Shown: piece by piece, positions 1 through 8,364 of the stretch | How the letters are laid out: each line of letters opens with the position of its first letter | Position numbering within the stretch: position 1 is the stretch's first letter | Assembly (NCBI RefSeq): GCF_900111905.1 | Contig: NZ_FOKM01000027.1 | Location: forward strand, 1 to 58,871 | Reading direction: 5' to 3' | From: Rhizobium sp. NFR07 | GTDB lineage: Bacteria; Pseudomonadota; Alphaproteobacteria; Rhizobiales; Rhizobiaceae | DNA length: 58,871 nt | Program-made: the position numbers and the translations under genes | The notes under the pieces: generated by a model | What the model was told of the DNA's origin: nothing | Seen by the model: only the letters and a program-made list of their open reading frames with translations | The model's database searches: none

Positions 1-243
1 GATGCCCGTGATGTTGCCCGAGCAATAGCCGCAACACCAGAATACGTGCAGTCACGGCATCGCCGTAAGAAGGTCGAGATGCTCTTTGCTCACCTCAAGC
101 GCATTCTCCGGATGGCGCGCCTGAGGCTGCGAGGTCCATGCGGTGCCCGCGATGAATTCCTGCTTGCAGCGACCGCCCAAAACCTCAGGAGGCTTGCCAA
201 GCTGAGGCCACTGCGAACGCCGCAAGGCGCTATCGCCGCCTGA
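1..243 (+). CDS. IS transposase, C-terminal end (partial, cut by window edge)
   Basis: The reading frame is open from base 1 and stops at 241-243, so only the last 80 residues of a transposase are present. The motif RRKKVEMLFAHLKRILR followed by LAATAQNLRRLAKL is typical of the C-terminal DDE region of IS1182-like transposases, where the Glu of KKVE is probably the last catalytic acid (family knowledge). The IS end probably lies near 340-375, where GAGTTTTTCAACGATATCGG resembles the ends of such elements. The element therefore abuts the 3' end of the convergent dehydrogenase gene. The exact IS family is inferred from memory only. Confidence 0.75.
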   Translation, partial: DARDVARAIAATPEYVQSRHRRKKVEMLFAHLKRILRMARLRLRGPCGARDEFLLAATAQNLRRLAKLRPLRTPQGAIAA

Positions 244-388
244 CGGCGGCGGAGATGAAACCCTGCGCCGAGGCGCGGGGATCGAAAACGCAAACCCGCC
301 GTCCAAAAGGAAAAAACGGCAGGACGAGCGGAAAATCAGTCGAGTTTTTCAACGATATCGGCCGAAAGCAGCCATCGTCGAAGGCTTC

Positions 389-1690
389 TCAAGCCCCTGT
401 GACGCGCCAGATGACGTCGCCCACATCGTCCGCCATCAGCACGGCGCCGTCGGCGGCGAGCGCCACGCCGACCGGGCGGCCGTAGGAATGTTTCTCGTCC
501 GGAGAGAGGAAATCGGTGAGGATTTCGCGCGGCATGCCAACGGGCTTGCCGTTCTCGAAGGCGACGAAGGCGAGCTTGTAGCCGGAAAGTTTCGAGCGGT
601 TCCACGATCCGTGCTGGCCGATCGCCATGCCGGCCGGAAAGCCCGGCAGCGTGCCTTCGGGCAGCCAGCAGAGGCCGAGCGAGGCGGTATGCCCGCCGAG
701 CGCATAATCGGGCTGCAGCGCCGAAGCGACCTTTGCGGCATCCTGCGGCACGCGGTCGTCCACCACCCGGTCCCAGTAGCAGAACGGCCAGCCGTAGAAG
801 CCGCCGTCGCGGACCGAGGTCAGGTAGTCGGGCGGCGTCTCGTCGCCCAGCCCGTCGCGCTCGTTGACGACGGTCCACAGCATGCCGCCCTCCGGCTCCC
901 ATGCCATGCCGACCGGGTTGCGCAACCCGCCGGCAAAGATGCGCGACCGGCCGGATGCGATGTCGTATTCGAAAATGCAGGCGCGGTTTTCCTCCGCCGC
1001 CATGCCGGCATCGCCGATATTGCTGAGCGAGCCGACCGCGACGTAGAGCTTGGCGCCGTCCTTGCTGACGATCAGGTTGCGCGTCCAGTGCCCGCCGGGG
1101 ATCAGGTCCATCAGCTTCTTGCCCGGCGTGGTGATCTTCGTTGCTCCCGGCTCGTAAGGGTAGGCCAGAAGCGCGTCGCTGGCGCCGACATAGAGCGTGT
1201 CGCCGACGAGCGCGATGCCGAAGGGCTGGCGCACGTTCTCGATATAGGCGTGGCTTTCCTCGGCCACGCCGTCGCGGTCGGCATCGCGCAGCAGGGTGAC
1301 GCGGTTGGCGCTGTCGCCGGAGGCTCGGGCCCGCTGCATGGTTGCCGACATGGCATGGTCGAACAGGCTTTGCGGATTGCCCCGCTCGCCCATGGATTCC
1401 GCCACCAGCACGTCGCCATTGGGCATGACATGCATGTTGCGCGGATGATCCAGTCCGCGCGCAAAGGCATTGACCTTGAGCCCGGCGGCCGCCGTCGGCT
1501 TGTGGTCGCCCTCCCAGCCCTTCGCCGTCGGCATCTTCAGCGTCGGTATCATGCCCTGCGGCTTGGCCACCGGAATGGCCGGCGCCGTGCCATAGACGGG
1601 TGCCCGTGGAGCATCGCCCGAGTGACGAACGGCAACGATGCCCTTGCTGATGAATTCGATGAAACGGGCAAAAGAGGAAGGCGCAGCCAT
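389..1690 (-). CDS. Sorbosone dehydrogenase-like beta-propeller protein (PQQ-dependent sugar dehydrogenase family)
   Basis: This 433-residue protein has the repeated propeller blades of the L-sorbosone / glucose dehydrogenase (GSDH) family: RGLDHPRNMHVMPNGDVLVAE near residue 80, RQPFGIALVGDTLYVG, GGLRNPVGMAWEP near residue 260 and a C-terminal YGRPVGVALAADGAVLMADD. Members oxidise sugars or sugar aldehydes in the periplasm, usually with PQQ, but the substrate cannot be told here. No cleavable signal peptide is obvious; residues 9-22 are only mildly hydrophobic. It is a single gene, convergent with the IS at the left edge, with no partner cytochrome nearby. Confidence 0.85.
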   Translation of the reverse strand: MAAPSSFARFIEFISKGIVAVRHSGDAPRAPVYGTAPAIPVAKPQGMIPTLKMPTAKGWEGDHKPTAAAGLKVNAFARGLDHPRNMHVMPNGDVLVAESMGERGNPQSLFDHAMSATMQRARASGDSANRVTLLRDADRDGVAEESHAYIENVRQPFGIALVGDTLYVGASDALLAYPYEPGATKITTPGKKLMDLIPGGHWTRNLIVSKDGAKLYVAVGSLSNIGDAGMAAEENRACIFEYDIASGRSRIFAGGLRNPVGMAWEPEGGMLWTVVNERDGLGDETPPDYLTSVRDGGFYGWPFCYWDRVVDDRVPQDAAKVASALQPDYALGGHTASLGLCWLPEGTLPGFPAGMAIGQHGSWNRSKLSGYKLAFVAFENGKPVGMPREILTDFLSPDEKHSYGRPVGVALAADGAVLMADDVGDVIWRVTGA

Positions 1691-1895
1691 GGGATGCCTC
1701 GGGCTATGAGGGAAACGGGAGGCCGGACGCTAGAGCCTTTGCGCGGGCAGCACCAGAGGGAGGTGTGAAAATTTGCGGGGTGGGGAGAGAAGGAGGGAGG
1801 ATAAGTGTCACGTTCCTACGGGCGCTGCACACTGCGGGGCGAAGGCCGTCCATAGCATTCGGGCAGGCCGTATCAGCCCATCCCGATGCCGAGGC

Positions 1896-2324
1896 TCAAA
1901 TTATACCTTGCTTGCGAAGTTCGGCTTCCTCATCGCCCGTGATCCATCCGAATACCCTGCATTTGCCATTGGCCAGGCGCGTCAGATAGACATTCGTGAA
2001 GTCGATCGTCATTTGCCTCCCGTCGCGATCATATGTCGCCCGCCAGTCGACGCGGACGAGCGCATGCATCGCGTCGATCTCATCTGCCTGAAGGCCGGCG
2101 ACCTCCATTTGTCGAGCGCCGATCTCGCGATTGCGCGCGAAGCCGGTCGCTATCGCCTTCCTGAAATCCTCGTCCTTATTGCCGGCTATGACGCCTGCCG
2201 GGGCCGCTCCTATGAAGGCATCCTCATAAAGATCGCTGATCGCAGCCATATCTGGCGCGCCGCCGAGTGCCGCGCTCGTCTCCTTCTCCTAGCGACCAAA
2301 AAGATCCCTTATTGCTTGCTGCAT
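1896..2324 (-). pseudogene. NTF2-like / SnoaL-type protein interrupted by an in-frame amber codon
   Basis: Read from the ATG at 2322-2324, the frame gives MQQAIRDLFGR, then TAG at 2289-2291, then EKETSAALGGAPDMAAISDL and on to the stop at 1896 in the same frame. Homologues as I know them start with an (I/V)R.LF.RYEKET-type helix, so the amber codon appears to replace a Tyr codon (TAT or TAC to TAG). The rest looks intact and ends in FGWITGDEEAELRKQGII, a typical ending for this alpha+beta barrel family. A shortened 117-residue protein could start at the ATG at 2247-2249 but would lack the N-terminal helix. Function is unknown; the fold holds small-molecule enzymes and orphan domains. Confidence 0.7.
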
Positions 2325-2528
2325 GGCCCAAACTCGCCTGAAAAATCTGTTCTGATCACCCGTCAACGCGTTACGGGCATCAATGGTCCTGGCCGGCGAC
2401 GGCCCAGCCAACTCGACCGGATTGTGCCGGGAGAGGCTGCTCGGAAAAACACGCGGCCTCAGCCGATAGGTGAAGCCTTGAGCAGGCCTGCTCGCAAGAC
2501 TTGCGGACATCTGACGGGCCGCAATGCG

Positions 2529-2900
2529 TCACCTGCCTGTCACCGCCACGCGGATCGCGGTGACGACATGATCGAACTCATATGGCTTGGTGAAAAAGGG
2601 AATATCTTCCGGCAAACTTGAAGGATCGGGCGTAACCCTCCCTGATGTCACGATTATCTTTATGGGCGGCCACCGATCGCGGACGAATGCCGCAAGCTTC
2701 AACCCATCCATGGTGCCCGGCATGTCTATGTCGGTGAAGATCAGCCGAACCTCCGGATACTGTTCTATGACGGAGATAGCCTGGTCGGCGGATTCCGCTT
2801 CCAATACCCGGAACCCGGAAAGCTCCAGTTCGTCGACGATTCCAAGGCGAACCAGGGCGTCGTCTTCCACGACGAGAACTGTGGCAGTATCCGAATGCAT
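2529..2900 (-). CDS. Single-domain response regulator (CheY-like receiver)
   Basis: The 123-residue protein is a lone receiver domain. It has the acidic pair E12-D13-D14, the phosphoacceptor D57 in LIFTDIDMPG, a conserved Ser/Thr after beta-4 (VTSGR) and the Lys of FFTKPYEFD. No output domain follows, so it would act by protein contact or as a phosphate sink in a phosphorelay. The start at 2900 gives MHSDTATVLVVEDD; an upstream extension of about 31 residues is basic and unlike the family. No kinase is adjacent, so its partner is unknown. Such orphan receivers are common in rhizobia. Confidence 0.88.
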   Translation of the reverse strand: MHSDTATVLVVEDDALVRLGIVDELELSGFRVLEAESADQAISVIEQYPEVRLIFTDIDMPGTMDGLKLAAFVRDRWPPIKIIVTSGRVTPDPSSLPEDIPFFTKPYEFDHVVTAIRVAVTGR

Positions 2901-3067
2901 GAGCCATCTCGTTTCGGTTAGAGCGGATTGGCTCTGCTTCAAGCCCTTACGACATCTTTGTCTGATACCGTACATAACAGGAGAGGGCGGCATTCGTTCC
3001 TGTGCCGGTCAGAAATTTGTCAGATCACCGTCGCCTTCTTGAAATCGTGGCCCGTCTGATCCACGCG

Positions 3068-3937
3068 TCACAGCCGCTCAGCACCACCCGCATCATCCAG
3101 CTGCGGCAGCACCGCCCGGATATGCTCGCCGAGCGCCTTCGCCGCCGATGACGGCTGGTGTTCGGCAAATTCCAGCGCGATGCCGATCGTCGGCAGGGGC
3201 GGCAGGCCTTCGGTCACGATATGCAGGTCCGGCGGCACGGCGGTGCGGGTGAGCACGCTGACGGCATGGCCGGAGCGGGCGATCGCGATCAGCCCGGCAA
3301 GGCTGTCGCTCGCAAACGCCACCCGGTAGCGGCGACCGGCAGACGCCATCGCATCGCAGGCAGCCCGATGATCCAGCGTCATCGGCGCCGACAAGGCCAA
3401 CGGCAGGACGGGATTGGCAAGCACGTCGGGTTCCGGCCGGTCCGCCACCCAGACGAAATCCTCTTCGCGGATGACATCTGCATGATCCGGTTCGGGCAGC
3501 GAGACGAGCGCGAGATCGATCTGCCGGCGCTGGAGAAGGGGTTTCAGCCCGATCGTCGGCGCGCAGACCATGCGCAGTTCGACCTCCGGATGAGCGGCGC
3601 AGAAGCAACGCAACAATTCCGGCAGGAAGGCGATCGAATAATCCTCCGGGCAGCCGAGGCTGACCGCGCCTTTCAGCGCAGCCCCTCCCATATCGGCGAG
3701 GATCTCGTCATGCCGTGCGATGAGGCTTTCAGCATGGGCAAGCAGCCGCTCTCCCGCCGCCGTCAACCGCACGCCGGCACCGGTGCGCTGCAGCAGGTCC
3801 TGACCGACACCTTCGGCGAGCCGTTGCATCTGCATGCTGAGCGCCGATTGGGTGCGACCCACCTGCGCGGCCGCAAGGCTGATCGAGCCGGTGCGGGCGA
3901 CGATGACGAAGTTTTTCAGAAGGGCGAGATCGAGCAT
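3068..3937 (-). CDS. LysR-family transcriptional regulator
   Basis: The 289-residue protein starts MLDLALLKNFVIVARTGSIS and has the N-terminal winged helix-turn-helix typical of LysR (LAAAQVGRTQSALSMQMQRL, about residues 20-39). A periplasmic-binding-protein-like effector domain runs from about residue 90 to the end. The start at 3937 was chosen because the family begins a few residues before this helix; a longer frame to 4006 adds an unlike tail. It is transcribed away from the aminotransferase gene at 4273, with a 335-base gap that also holds a mosaic repeat. The usual LysR logic predicts control of that neighbour, but the effector is unknown. Confidence 0.9.
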   Translation of the reverse strand: MLDLALLKNFVIVARTGSISLAAAQVGRTQSALSMQMQRLAEGVGQDLLQRTGAGVRLTAAGERLLAHAESLIARHDEILADMGGAALKGAVSLGCPEDYSIAFLPELLRCFCAAHPEVELRMVCAPTIGLKPLLQRRQIDLALVSLPEPDHADVIREEDFVWVADRPEPDVLANPVLPLALSAPMTLDHRAACDAMASAGRRYRVAFASDSLAGLIAIARSGHAVSVLTRTAVPPDLHIVTEGLPPLPTIGIALEFAEHQPSSAAKALGEHIRAVLPQLDDAGGAERL

Positions 3938-4046
3938 GGCGATATCAGTTTTGTCGATATCGGATTGAAATACTATCAATTGGACTTTGACGCCAGACAC
4001 CTGCACCTTTTCGGTCGATTACGGGGCTTCGGCATGTGAAGAAAAG

Positions 4047-4214
4047 ACCCCCTCCCAAACAACCGGGGTCGAGCGCGGGTCTCGACCCGTCCTTACGGAC
4101 TCCACAGAGGGGAGGGCTTAACCCAGCCGCTGCGCCTAAGCGCAATTGAGCGGAACGGGTGCCGCGGGTCTTCTTCTCCCTTGTGGGGGAGATGGCCGGC
4201 AGGCCAGAGGGGGA
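4047..4214. repeat. Rhizobial palindromic mosaic repeat, copy A1 (rearranged)
   Basis: This stretch carries the same building blocks as the copies at 5622 and 9381: CCCTTGTGGGGGAGATGG followed by an AGAGGGGG box at 4177-4213, and on the left a GACCCCCTCCC box with CGGGTCTCGACCCG. The blocks are in a different order from the other copies, hence mosaic. It lies between the LysR gene and the aminotransferase ribosome binding site (GGGGAAAG near 4260). It resembles the RIME-type intergenic elements known from Rhizobium. No coding function is visible. Confidence 0.6.
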
Positions 4215-4272
4215 CTTGCTTCACATGCGAAACCCCTGCGCTCAATCGGGATCACAAAAGGGGAAAGCCGCC

Positions 4273-5607
4273 ATGGACAATCGTGCAAAATCATCTGTCT
4301 CGCTGAACGACGATCCGGCCTTCTGGGCCGACGCCGACAAGCATCTGACGCGTTACGGGCCGGCCTTCGAACAGGTCATCATCGAGCGCGCCGAAGGGGC
4401 CTATGTCTATGATGCCGATGGCCGGGCCATTCTCGATTTCACCTCCGGCCAGATGAGCGCCGTGCTCGGCCATACCCACCCGGATATTGTCGCCACCGTC
4501 AACCGCCAGATGGCATCCGTGGCGCACCTCTTTTCCGGCATGCTGTCGCGCCCGGTGGTGGAACTGGCCGCCCGGCTTGCAGCGCTGGCGCCGGGGCTCG
4601 ACCGGGTGCAGCTCCTGACGACGGGAGCGGAATCCAACGAGGCGGCAATCCGTATGGCGAAGCTCGTCACCGGCGGGCACGAGATCGTCGCCTTCGCGCA
4701 GAGCTGGCACGGCATGACCGGGGCGGCGGCGTCGGCCACCTACAGCGCCGGCCGCAAGGGATATGGTCCTGTTTCGGCGGGCTCCTATGTCATTCCGGCG
4801 CCGAACGCCTATCGCCCACGCTTCAAGCACCCGGACGGTTCGAACGACTGGCAGGCGGAGCTGGACGATGCCTTCCATCTGATCGACAACCAGTCGACCG
4901 GCAATCTCGCCGCCTTCATCGCCGAGCCGATCCTGTCCTCCGGCGGCATTCTGGAACTGCCGGTCGGTTATCTCGCGGCACTGAAGAAAAAATGCGAGGA
5001 GCGCGGCATGCTGCTGATCCTCGACGAAGCCCAGACAGGCGTCGGTCGCACCGGCAACATGTTCGCCTTCCAGCGGGATGGCGTCACGCCCGACATCATG
5101 ACGCTGTCGAAGACGCTCGGCGCCGGCCTGCCGCTCGCAGCGGTGATGACCAGCGCCGAGGTGGAAGAGAAGGCCTTCGAAAAGGGGTTCCTGTTCTATA
5201 CGACCCATGTCTCCGACCCGCTGCCGGCGGCCGTCGGAGTCACGGTTCTGGATGTCGTGGCGCGCGACAACCTAGTGGAACAGGCGGTAACGCGCGGCAG
5301 GCGCCTCAAGGACGGACTTCTGTCGCTGCAGCAGCGTTTCGAATGCGTCGGCGACGTGCGCGGCCGTGGGCTGCTTCTGGGCCTGGAAGTCGTCACCGAC
5401 CGCCACAGCAAGGCACCCGGTTTCGAACTCGGAGCCAGGATCATGGAGGAGGCGATGGTGCGGGGTCTCTCGATGAACATCGTCAAACTCCCCGGCATGG
5501 GCGGTGTCTTCCGCATCGCCCCGGCCCTGACGGTAACGGATGCCGAGATCGACCGCGGTGTGGAGATCATGGCCGATGCGATCGAGGCCGCGCAAAAGGG
5601 GCGGTGA
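4273..5607 (+). CDS. Class III PLP-dependent aminotransferase, 2,2-dialkylglycine decarboxylase-like
   Basis: The 444-residue protein is a fold-type I class III aminotransferase. Visible landmarks are the phosphate-binding TTGAESNEAAIR (from residue 116), the cofactor acid in ILDEAQTGVGRTG (D251), and the PLP Schiff-base Lys in TLSKTLGAGLP (K280). The overall pattern, for example SWHGMTGAAASATY and YTTHVSDPL, is closest in my judgement to dialkylglycine decarboxylase-like enzymes, but GABA or beta-amino acid transaminases cannot be ruled out. The start at 4273 follows GGGGAAAG; an in-frame upstream extension runs through the mosaic repeat and is unlikely. It probably answers to the divergent LysR regulator. 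Confidence 0.88.
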   Translation: MDNRAKSSVSLNDDPAFWADADKHLTRYGPAFEQVIIERAEGAYVYDADGRAILDFTSGQMSAVLGHTHPDIVATVNRQMASVAHLFSGMLSRPVVELAARLAALAPGLDRVQLLTTGAESNEAAIRMAKLVTGGHEIVAFAQSWHGMTGAAASATYSAGRKGYGPVSAGSYVIPAPNAYRPRFKHPDGSNDWQAELDDAFHLIDNQSTGNLAAFIAEPILSSGGILELPVGYLAALKKKCEERGMLLILDEAQTGVGRTGNMFAFQRDGVTPDIMTLSKTLGAGLPLAAVMTSAEVEEKAFEKGFLFYTTHVSDPLPAAVGVTVLDVVARDNLVEQAVTRGRRLKDGLLSLQQRFECVGDVRGRGLLLGLEVVTDRHSKAPGFELGARIMEEAMVRGLSMNIVKLPGMGGVFRIAPALTVTDAEIDRGVEIMADAIEAAQKGR

Positions 5608-5621
5608 GGGTTCCTATCGCC

Positions 5622-5754
5622 GATCTCCCCCCCGTGTGGGGGAGATGCCCGGCACGGCAGAGGGGGTGGTTCCACACACTCTTCGTAAGCCGAGTTCGCC
5701 GCGCCACCCCCCTCTGTCATCTCCGATGACATCTCCCCCACAAGGGGGGAGATT
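5622..5754. repeat. Rhizobial palindromic mosaic repeat, copy A2
   Basis: An inverted repeat about 130 bases long. The left arm GATCTCCCCCCCGTGTGGGG pairs with the right arm around 5731-5754 (ATCTCCCCCACAAGGGGG). Inside are a GGCAGAGGGGG box and its counterpart CACCCCCCTCTG. Each outer arm is itself a small hairpin. It sits directly downstream of the aminotransferase gene and may also stop transcription, but no T tract is obvious. It shares its blocks with the copy at 9381-9550. Confidence 0.75.
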
Positions 5755-5854
5755 GGTGGGTGCGACGCGCTCGTCTTCCACTACGACCCTTGCAGGCCGT
5801 CGTCGTCCGGGTCTTGGAGGTCCGTGTCAATATCGAGATCGGGCACGGCAACCG

Positions 5855-6124
5855 TCATTCGCCCATGGCGATGGTCGTGATCTCGATCTGGACGCCGTCA
5901 TAGGAATAGTCGAGGAGATAATCGCTCGTGACCAGCGTGCGGTTTCCCGCAATTTGAAGGCCGTGTATCTGATTGCCGGATTGCGGAAAATCCTGGAGCA
6001 GCCGTTTGGCTTTCTTGATCGCCTGCGAGAAGTTCTTTGCGGCGGTCGGGCTGCGCTCACGCAGATATTCCGCCTCTCTTCTGATTTAATTCGCCGCGTC
6101 CCTGGAAAGCCTGATCGGGATCAT
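5855..6124 (-). pseudogene. ParE/RelE-type toxin gene broken by an in-frame TAA
   Basis: The ATG at 6122-6124 overlaps the antitoxin stop as ATGA. Translation gives MIPIRLSRDAAN, then TAA at 6086-6088, then IRREAEYLRERSPTAAKNF and onward in the same frame to a TGA at 5855-5857, with LLDYSYDGVQIEITTIAMGE at the end. This is a complete ParE/RelE-superfamily toxin of 89 codons except that codon 13 (probably CAA, Gln) has become TAA. No ATG, GTG or TTG follows the stop until the Met three residues from the end, so a shortened toxin is unlikely. The antitoxin gene upstream is intact. Confidence 0.85.
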
Positions 6125-6378
6125 GCGGCCTTGCCGGCAATAATCTTATCCAGATCGGCAATGACATCATCGATATCCTCGAACTCGCCTGCGGCAATCT
6201 GCTCGCGCCCCTTGACCGCAGCCAGGATATCGGAGCCTTCGTTCAGCAGATATGTCCTGAGGGCACGAACGATGATGTAGCTTCTCGAACGTTCTGTCGC
6301 CTCGGCGATAACGTTGATATCCGACAGCACATCCGCAGGAACGCGCAGGGTGACCGACTCTGTGCTGGCTTTCGACAT
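6121..6378 (-). CDS. Ribbon-helix-helix antitoxin (CopG/ParD type)
   Basis: The 85-residue protein starts MSKASTESVTLRVPADVLSD, the beta strand and helix of a ribbon-helix-helix DNA-binding domain, with a second helix in ATERSRSYIIVRALRTYLL. The acidic tail (EFEDIDDVIADLDKII) fits a toxin-binding region. It would bind the toxin and repress its own operon. An AGGGA ribosome binding site lies about 9 bases upstream of the start at 6378. Its stop overlaps the start of the toxin gene, the standard type II order, but that toxin carries a nonsense codon, so the antitoxin is now orphaned. Confidence 0.88.
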   Translation of the reverse strand: MSKASTESVTLRVPADVLSDINVIAEATERSRSYIIVRALRTYLLNEGSDILAAVKGREQIAAGEFEDIDDVIADLDKIIAGKAA

Positions 6379-6811
6379 AGCATTGTTTCCCTGAATACCC
6401 GTAAGACGTTGTAAGACAATGTGAGGTAATCCGGGGCTCGCTGCAAGAGTATGCCGGCGCAAAAAAAAACCCTCGCGAGGGAAACGCGAGGGGTTCGCAA
6501 AATAAGGCTGGATAGTCAGAAACGAGGCTGACGACGCCTCGGGGGTGATGAAATCACAGGTCGCGACAATCCGCTTCACCCGTTCGGGGGATATTTTATC
6601 GATCGGGACGATATTTTGGATCAATTTTCGTGGGTTGAGGTTCGGCCTGCACCATATGGTGATGGTCAGCATGCCATTCCGCCTTGCCCCGTTGCCGCGA
6701 TTTCCCATATTGGGCGCGAGAGCCCCGAAAGGGGCAAGCTGACGAGAAGGGTAAGCCCTGACGGCCTTTGCGGGCCGTTCGGACCCGAGGCAAAACCCGA
6801 GGGAGTTTCCC
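6379..6811. other. Intergenic region between antitoxin and selO with hairpins
   Basis: No convincing gene is present in these 433 bases. A frame runs upstream from the antitoxin but its composition is not protein-like. The region holds a strong minus-strand terminator (listed separately) and, just before selO, a small hairpin ACGGCC / GGCCGT at about 6759-6774. GAGGGAG at about 6799-6805 serves as the selO ribosome binding site. Confidence 0.6.
6462..6496 (-). terminator. Rho-independent terminator on the minus strand, possibly of a small RNA
   Basis: Read on the minus strand, CCCTCGCG, a 7-base loop and CGCGAGGG are followed by nine T residues, a textbook intrinsic terminator. No protein-coding gene ends just upstream on that strand (6500-6811), so the hairpin may end a short non-coding transcript or a leader RNA. 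On the plus strand there is no T tract. Confidence 0.7.
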
Positions 6812-8272
6812 GTGTTTCATTTCGACAATTCCTATGCCCGCCTGCCGGAAAAATTCTACGCATCCGCCTATCCCGAGCCGGTCGAGGGGCCGAAGCTGCT
6901 GAAGTTCAACGAGGCACTGGCAAAGGAGCTCGGTGTCGAGGCCGATTTTGCTGACCCGGACCGGCTGGCGGCGACGCTTGCCGGCAATGTCGTGCCGCAG
7001 GGCGCGATGCCGATCGCCATGGCCTATGCCGGCCACCAGTTCGGTTCCTTCGTGCCGCAGCTCGGCGACGGGCGGGCGATCCTGCTCGGCGAGGTCGTGG
7101 ATGCCGACGGCCAGCGCCGCGATATACAGTTGAAGGGGGCTGGTCCGACGCCGTTTTCGCGCCGCGGCGACGGGCGCGCCGCACTCGGGCCGGTGCTGCG
7201 GGAATATATCGTTTCCGAGGCGATGCATGCGCTCGGCATTCCGGCGACGCGGGCGCTGGCCGCGGTCGCGACCGGCGAGCAGGTCTATCGCGAGATGCCG
7301 GAACAGGGCGCGGTCTTCGTGCGCGTCGCGGCAAGCCATGTGCGGGTCGGCACGTTCCAGTTCTTCGCCGCGCGCGGCGACAACGACGGTGTCAGGACAC
7401 TCGCGGATTACGTCATCGAACGGCATTATCCCGATCTGAAGACTGCTGAAAATCCTTATCTCGCGCTGCTCAGGGCCGTCGCCTTCCGGCAGGCGGAGCT
7501 GATCGCCCGCTGGCTCGGCGTCGGCTTCATCCATGGCGTGATGAACACCGACAACATGACGATTTCCGGCGAGACAATCGACTTTGGCCCCTGCGCCTTT
7601 CTCGACGAATATCACCAGATGAAGGTGTTTTCCTCGATCGACCAGGGCGGGCGTTATGCCTATCGCAACCAGCCGGGCATCGGCCAGTGGAACATCGCGA
7701 GATTGGCCGAATGCCTCGTGCCGCTGCTGGACGAGGATCAGGACAAGGCGGTGGACGAGGCCAATGGCGTGCTGAAGGAATTCGGCGAGCGGTTCCAGAG
7801 CGCCTGGATCGCGGTTTTCCGCGGAAAGATCGGGCTGGAGACGCAGGCCGACGGTGACGGGCAGCTGGTGCAGGATCTACTGACGGCAATGCAGGAGGCC
7901 GAGGCCGATTTCACGCTTGTTTTCCGCGGGCTGGCCGATGCGGCGGAAGGGTCTGACGAATGTTTTCTCGCCTGTTTTGCCGATCCCGCCAAGGCCGTCG
8001 AGTGGCTGGCGGCGTGGCGCGAGCGGCTGGCAGCGGAGACCGCAGGCGATGCCGAGCGGGCGCTAGCGATGCGCGGGGTCAACCCGGCGATCATTCCGCG
8101 CAACCATCGAATCCAGGAAGCGATTTCTGCCGCCAATTACGGCGACTTCTCCTTTTTCGAGCGGCTGCTGCAGGCGTTGGAAAAGCCCTATGAGGAACGC
8201 GCTGAATTTGCCGACTACATGACGCCGCCGAAGCCCGACGAGCGGGTGGCCCGGACGTTCTGCGGGACATGA
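6812..8272 (+). CDS. selO: Protein adenylyltransferase SelO (YdiU/UPF0061 family)
   Basis: The 486-residue protein is a full-length SelO pseudokinase, a family that AMPylates Ser, Thr or Tyr of proteins using ATP bound in a flipped orientation. Family landmarks are visible: GNVVPQGAMPIAMAYAGHQFG, the glycine loop area in LGDGRAILLGE, RRGDGRAALGPVLREYI, and the active-site segment HGVMNTDNMTISGETIDFGP with the metal-binding Asn and DFG Asp. The C terminus ends in FCGT with a normal TGC cysteine, so selenocysteine is not used. The start is GTG at 6812 behind GAGGGAG. The bacterial role is tied to redox stress and glutathionylation. Confidence 0.95.
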   Translation: MFHFDNSYARLPEKFYASAYPEPVEGPKLLKFNEALAKELGVEADFADPDRLAATLAGNVVPQGAMPIAMAYAGHQFGSFVPQLGDGRAILLGEVVDADGQRRDIQLKGAGPTPFSRRGDGRAALGPVLREYIVSEAMHALGIPATRALAAVATGEQVYREMPEQGAVFVRVAASHVRVGTFQFFAARGDNDGVRTLADYVIERHYPDLKTAENPYLALLRAVAFRQAELIARWLGVGFIHGVMNTDNMTISGETIDFGPCAFLDEYHQMKVFSSIDQGGRYAYRNQPGIGQWNIARLAECLVPLLDEDQDKAVDEANGVLKEFGERFQSAWIAVFRGKIGLETQADGDGQLVQDLLTAMQEAEADFTLVFRGLADAAEGSDECFLACFADPAKAVEWLAAWRERLAAETAGDAERALAMRGVNPAIIPRNHRIQEAISAANYGDFSFFERLLQALEKPYEERAEFADYMTPPKPDERVARTFCGT

Positions 8273-8364
8273 CGCGACTTCGCCCCTCTTCGAAAGACGA
8301 AGTCGTCATTCCCTTGTTTTAAGCCAAGCGCGGACGCAGGGGGGCCTGCTGTTGCAGGAGCTGC

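Noticed and set aside
488..1768. Long open frame antisense to the sorbosone dehydrogenase gene
   Set aside because: Antisense frames of this length are common in GC-rich genes because of third-position bias. Composition is Arg/Gly/Asp-rich and no fold is visible, while the other strand encodes a recognisable family.
2289..2291. Programmed amber read-through or pyrrolysine at the NTF2-like gene
   Set aside because: Rhizobia lack pyrrolysine machinery as far as is known, and a simple Tyr-to-stop change explains the site. No recoding structure was seen.
1768..2621. Plus-strand frame of 282 codons over the NTF2-like gene
   Set aside because: It is antisense to a recognisable protein and its translation has no domain-like pattern.
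6759..6811. Riboswitch upstream of selO
   Set aside because: Only one short hairpin and a ribosome binding site are visible; no known riboswitch core (SAM-II, speF, ybhL and others recalled) could be matched.
8200..8272. Selenocysteine at the SelO C terminus
   Set aside because: The terminal Cys is encoded by TGC and the reading frame ends at a TGA after FCGT, with no SECIS-like context needed. Bacterial SelO normally uses Cys.
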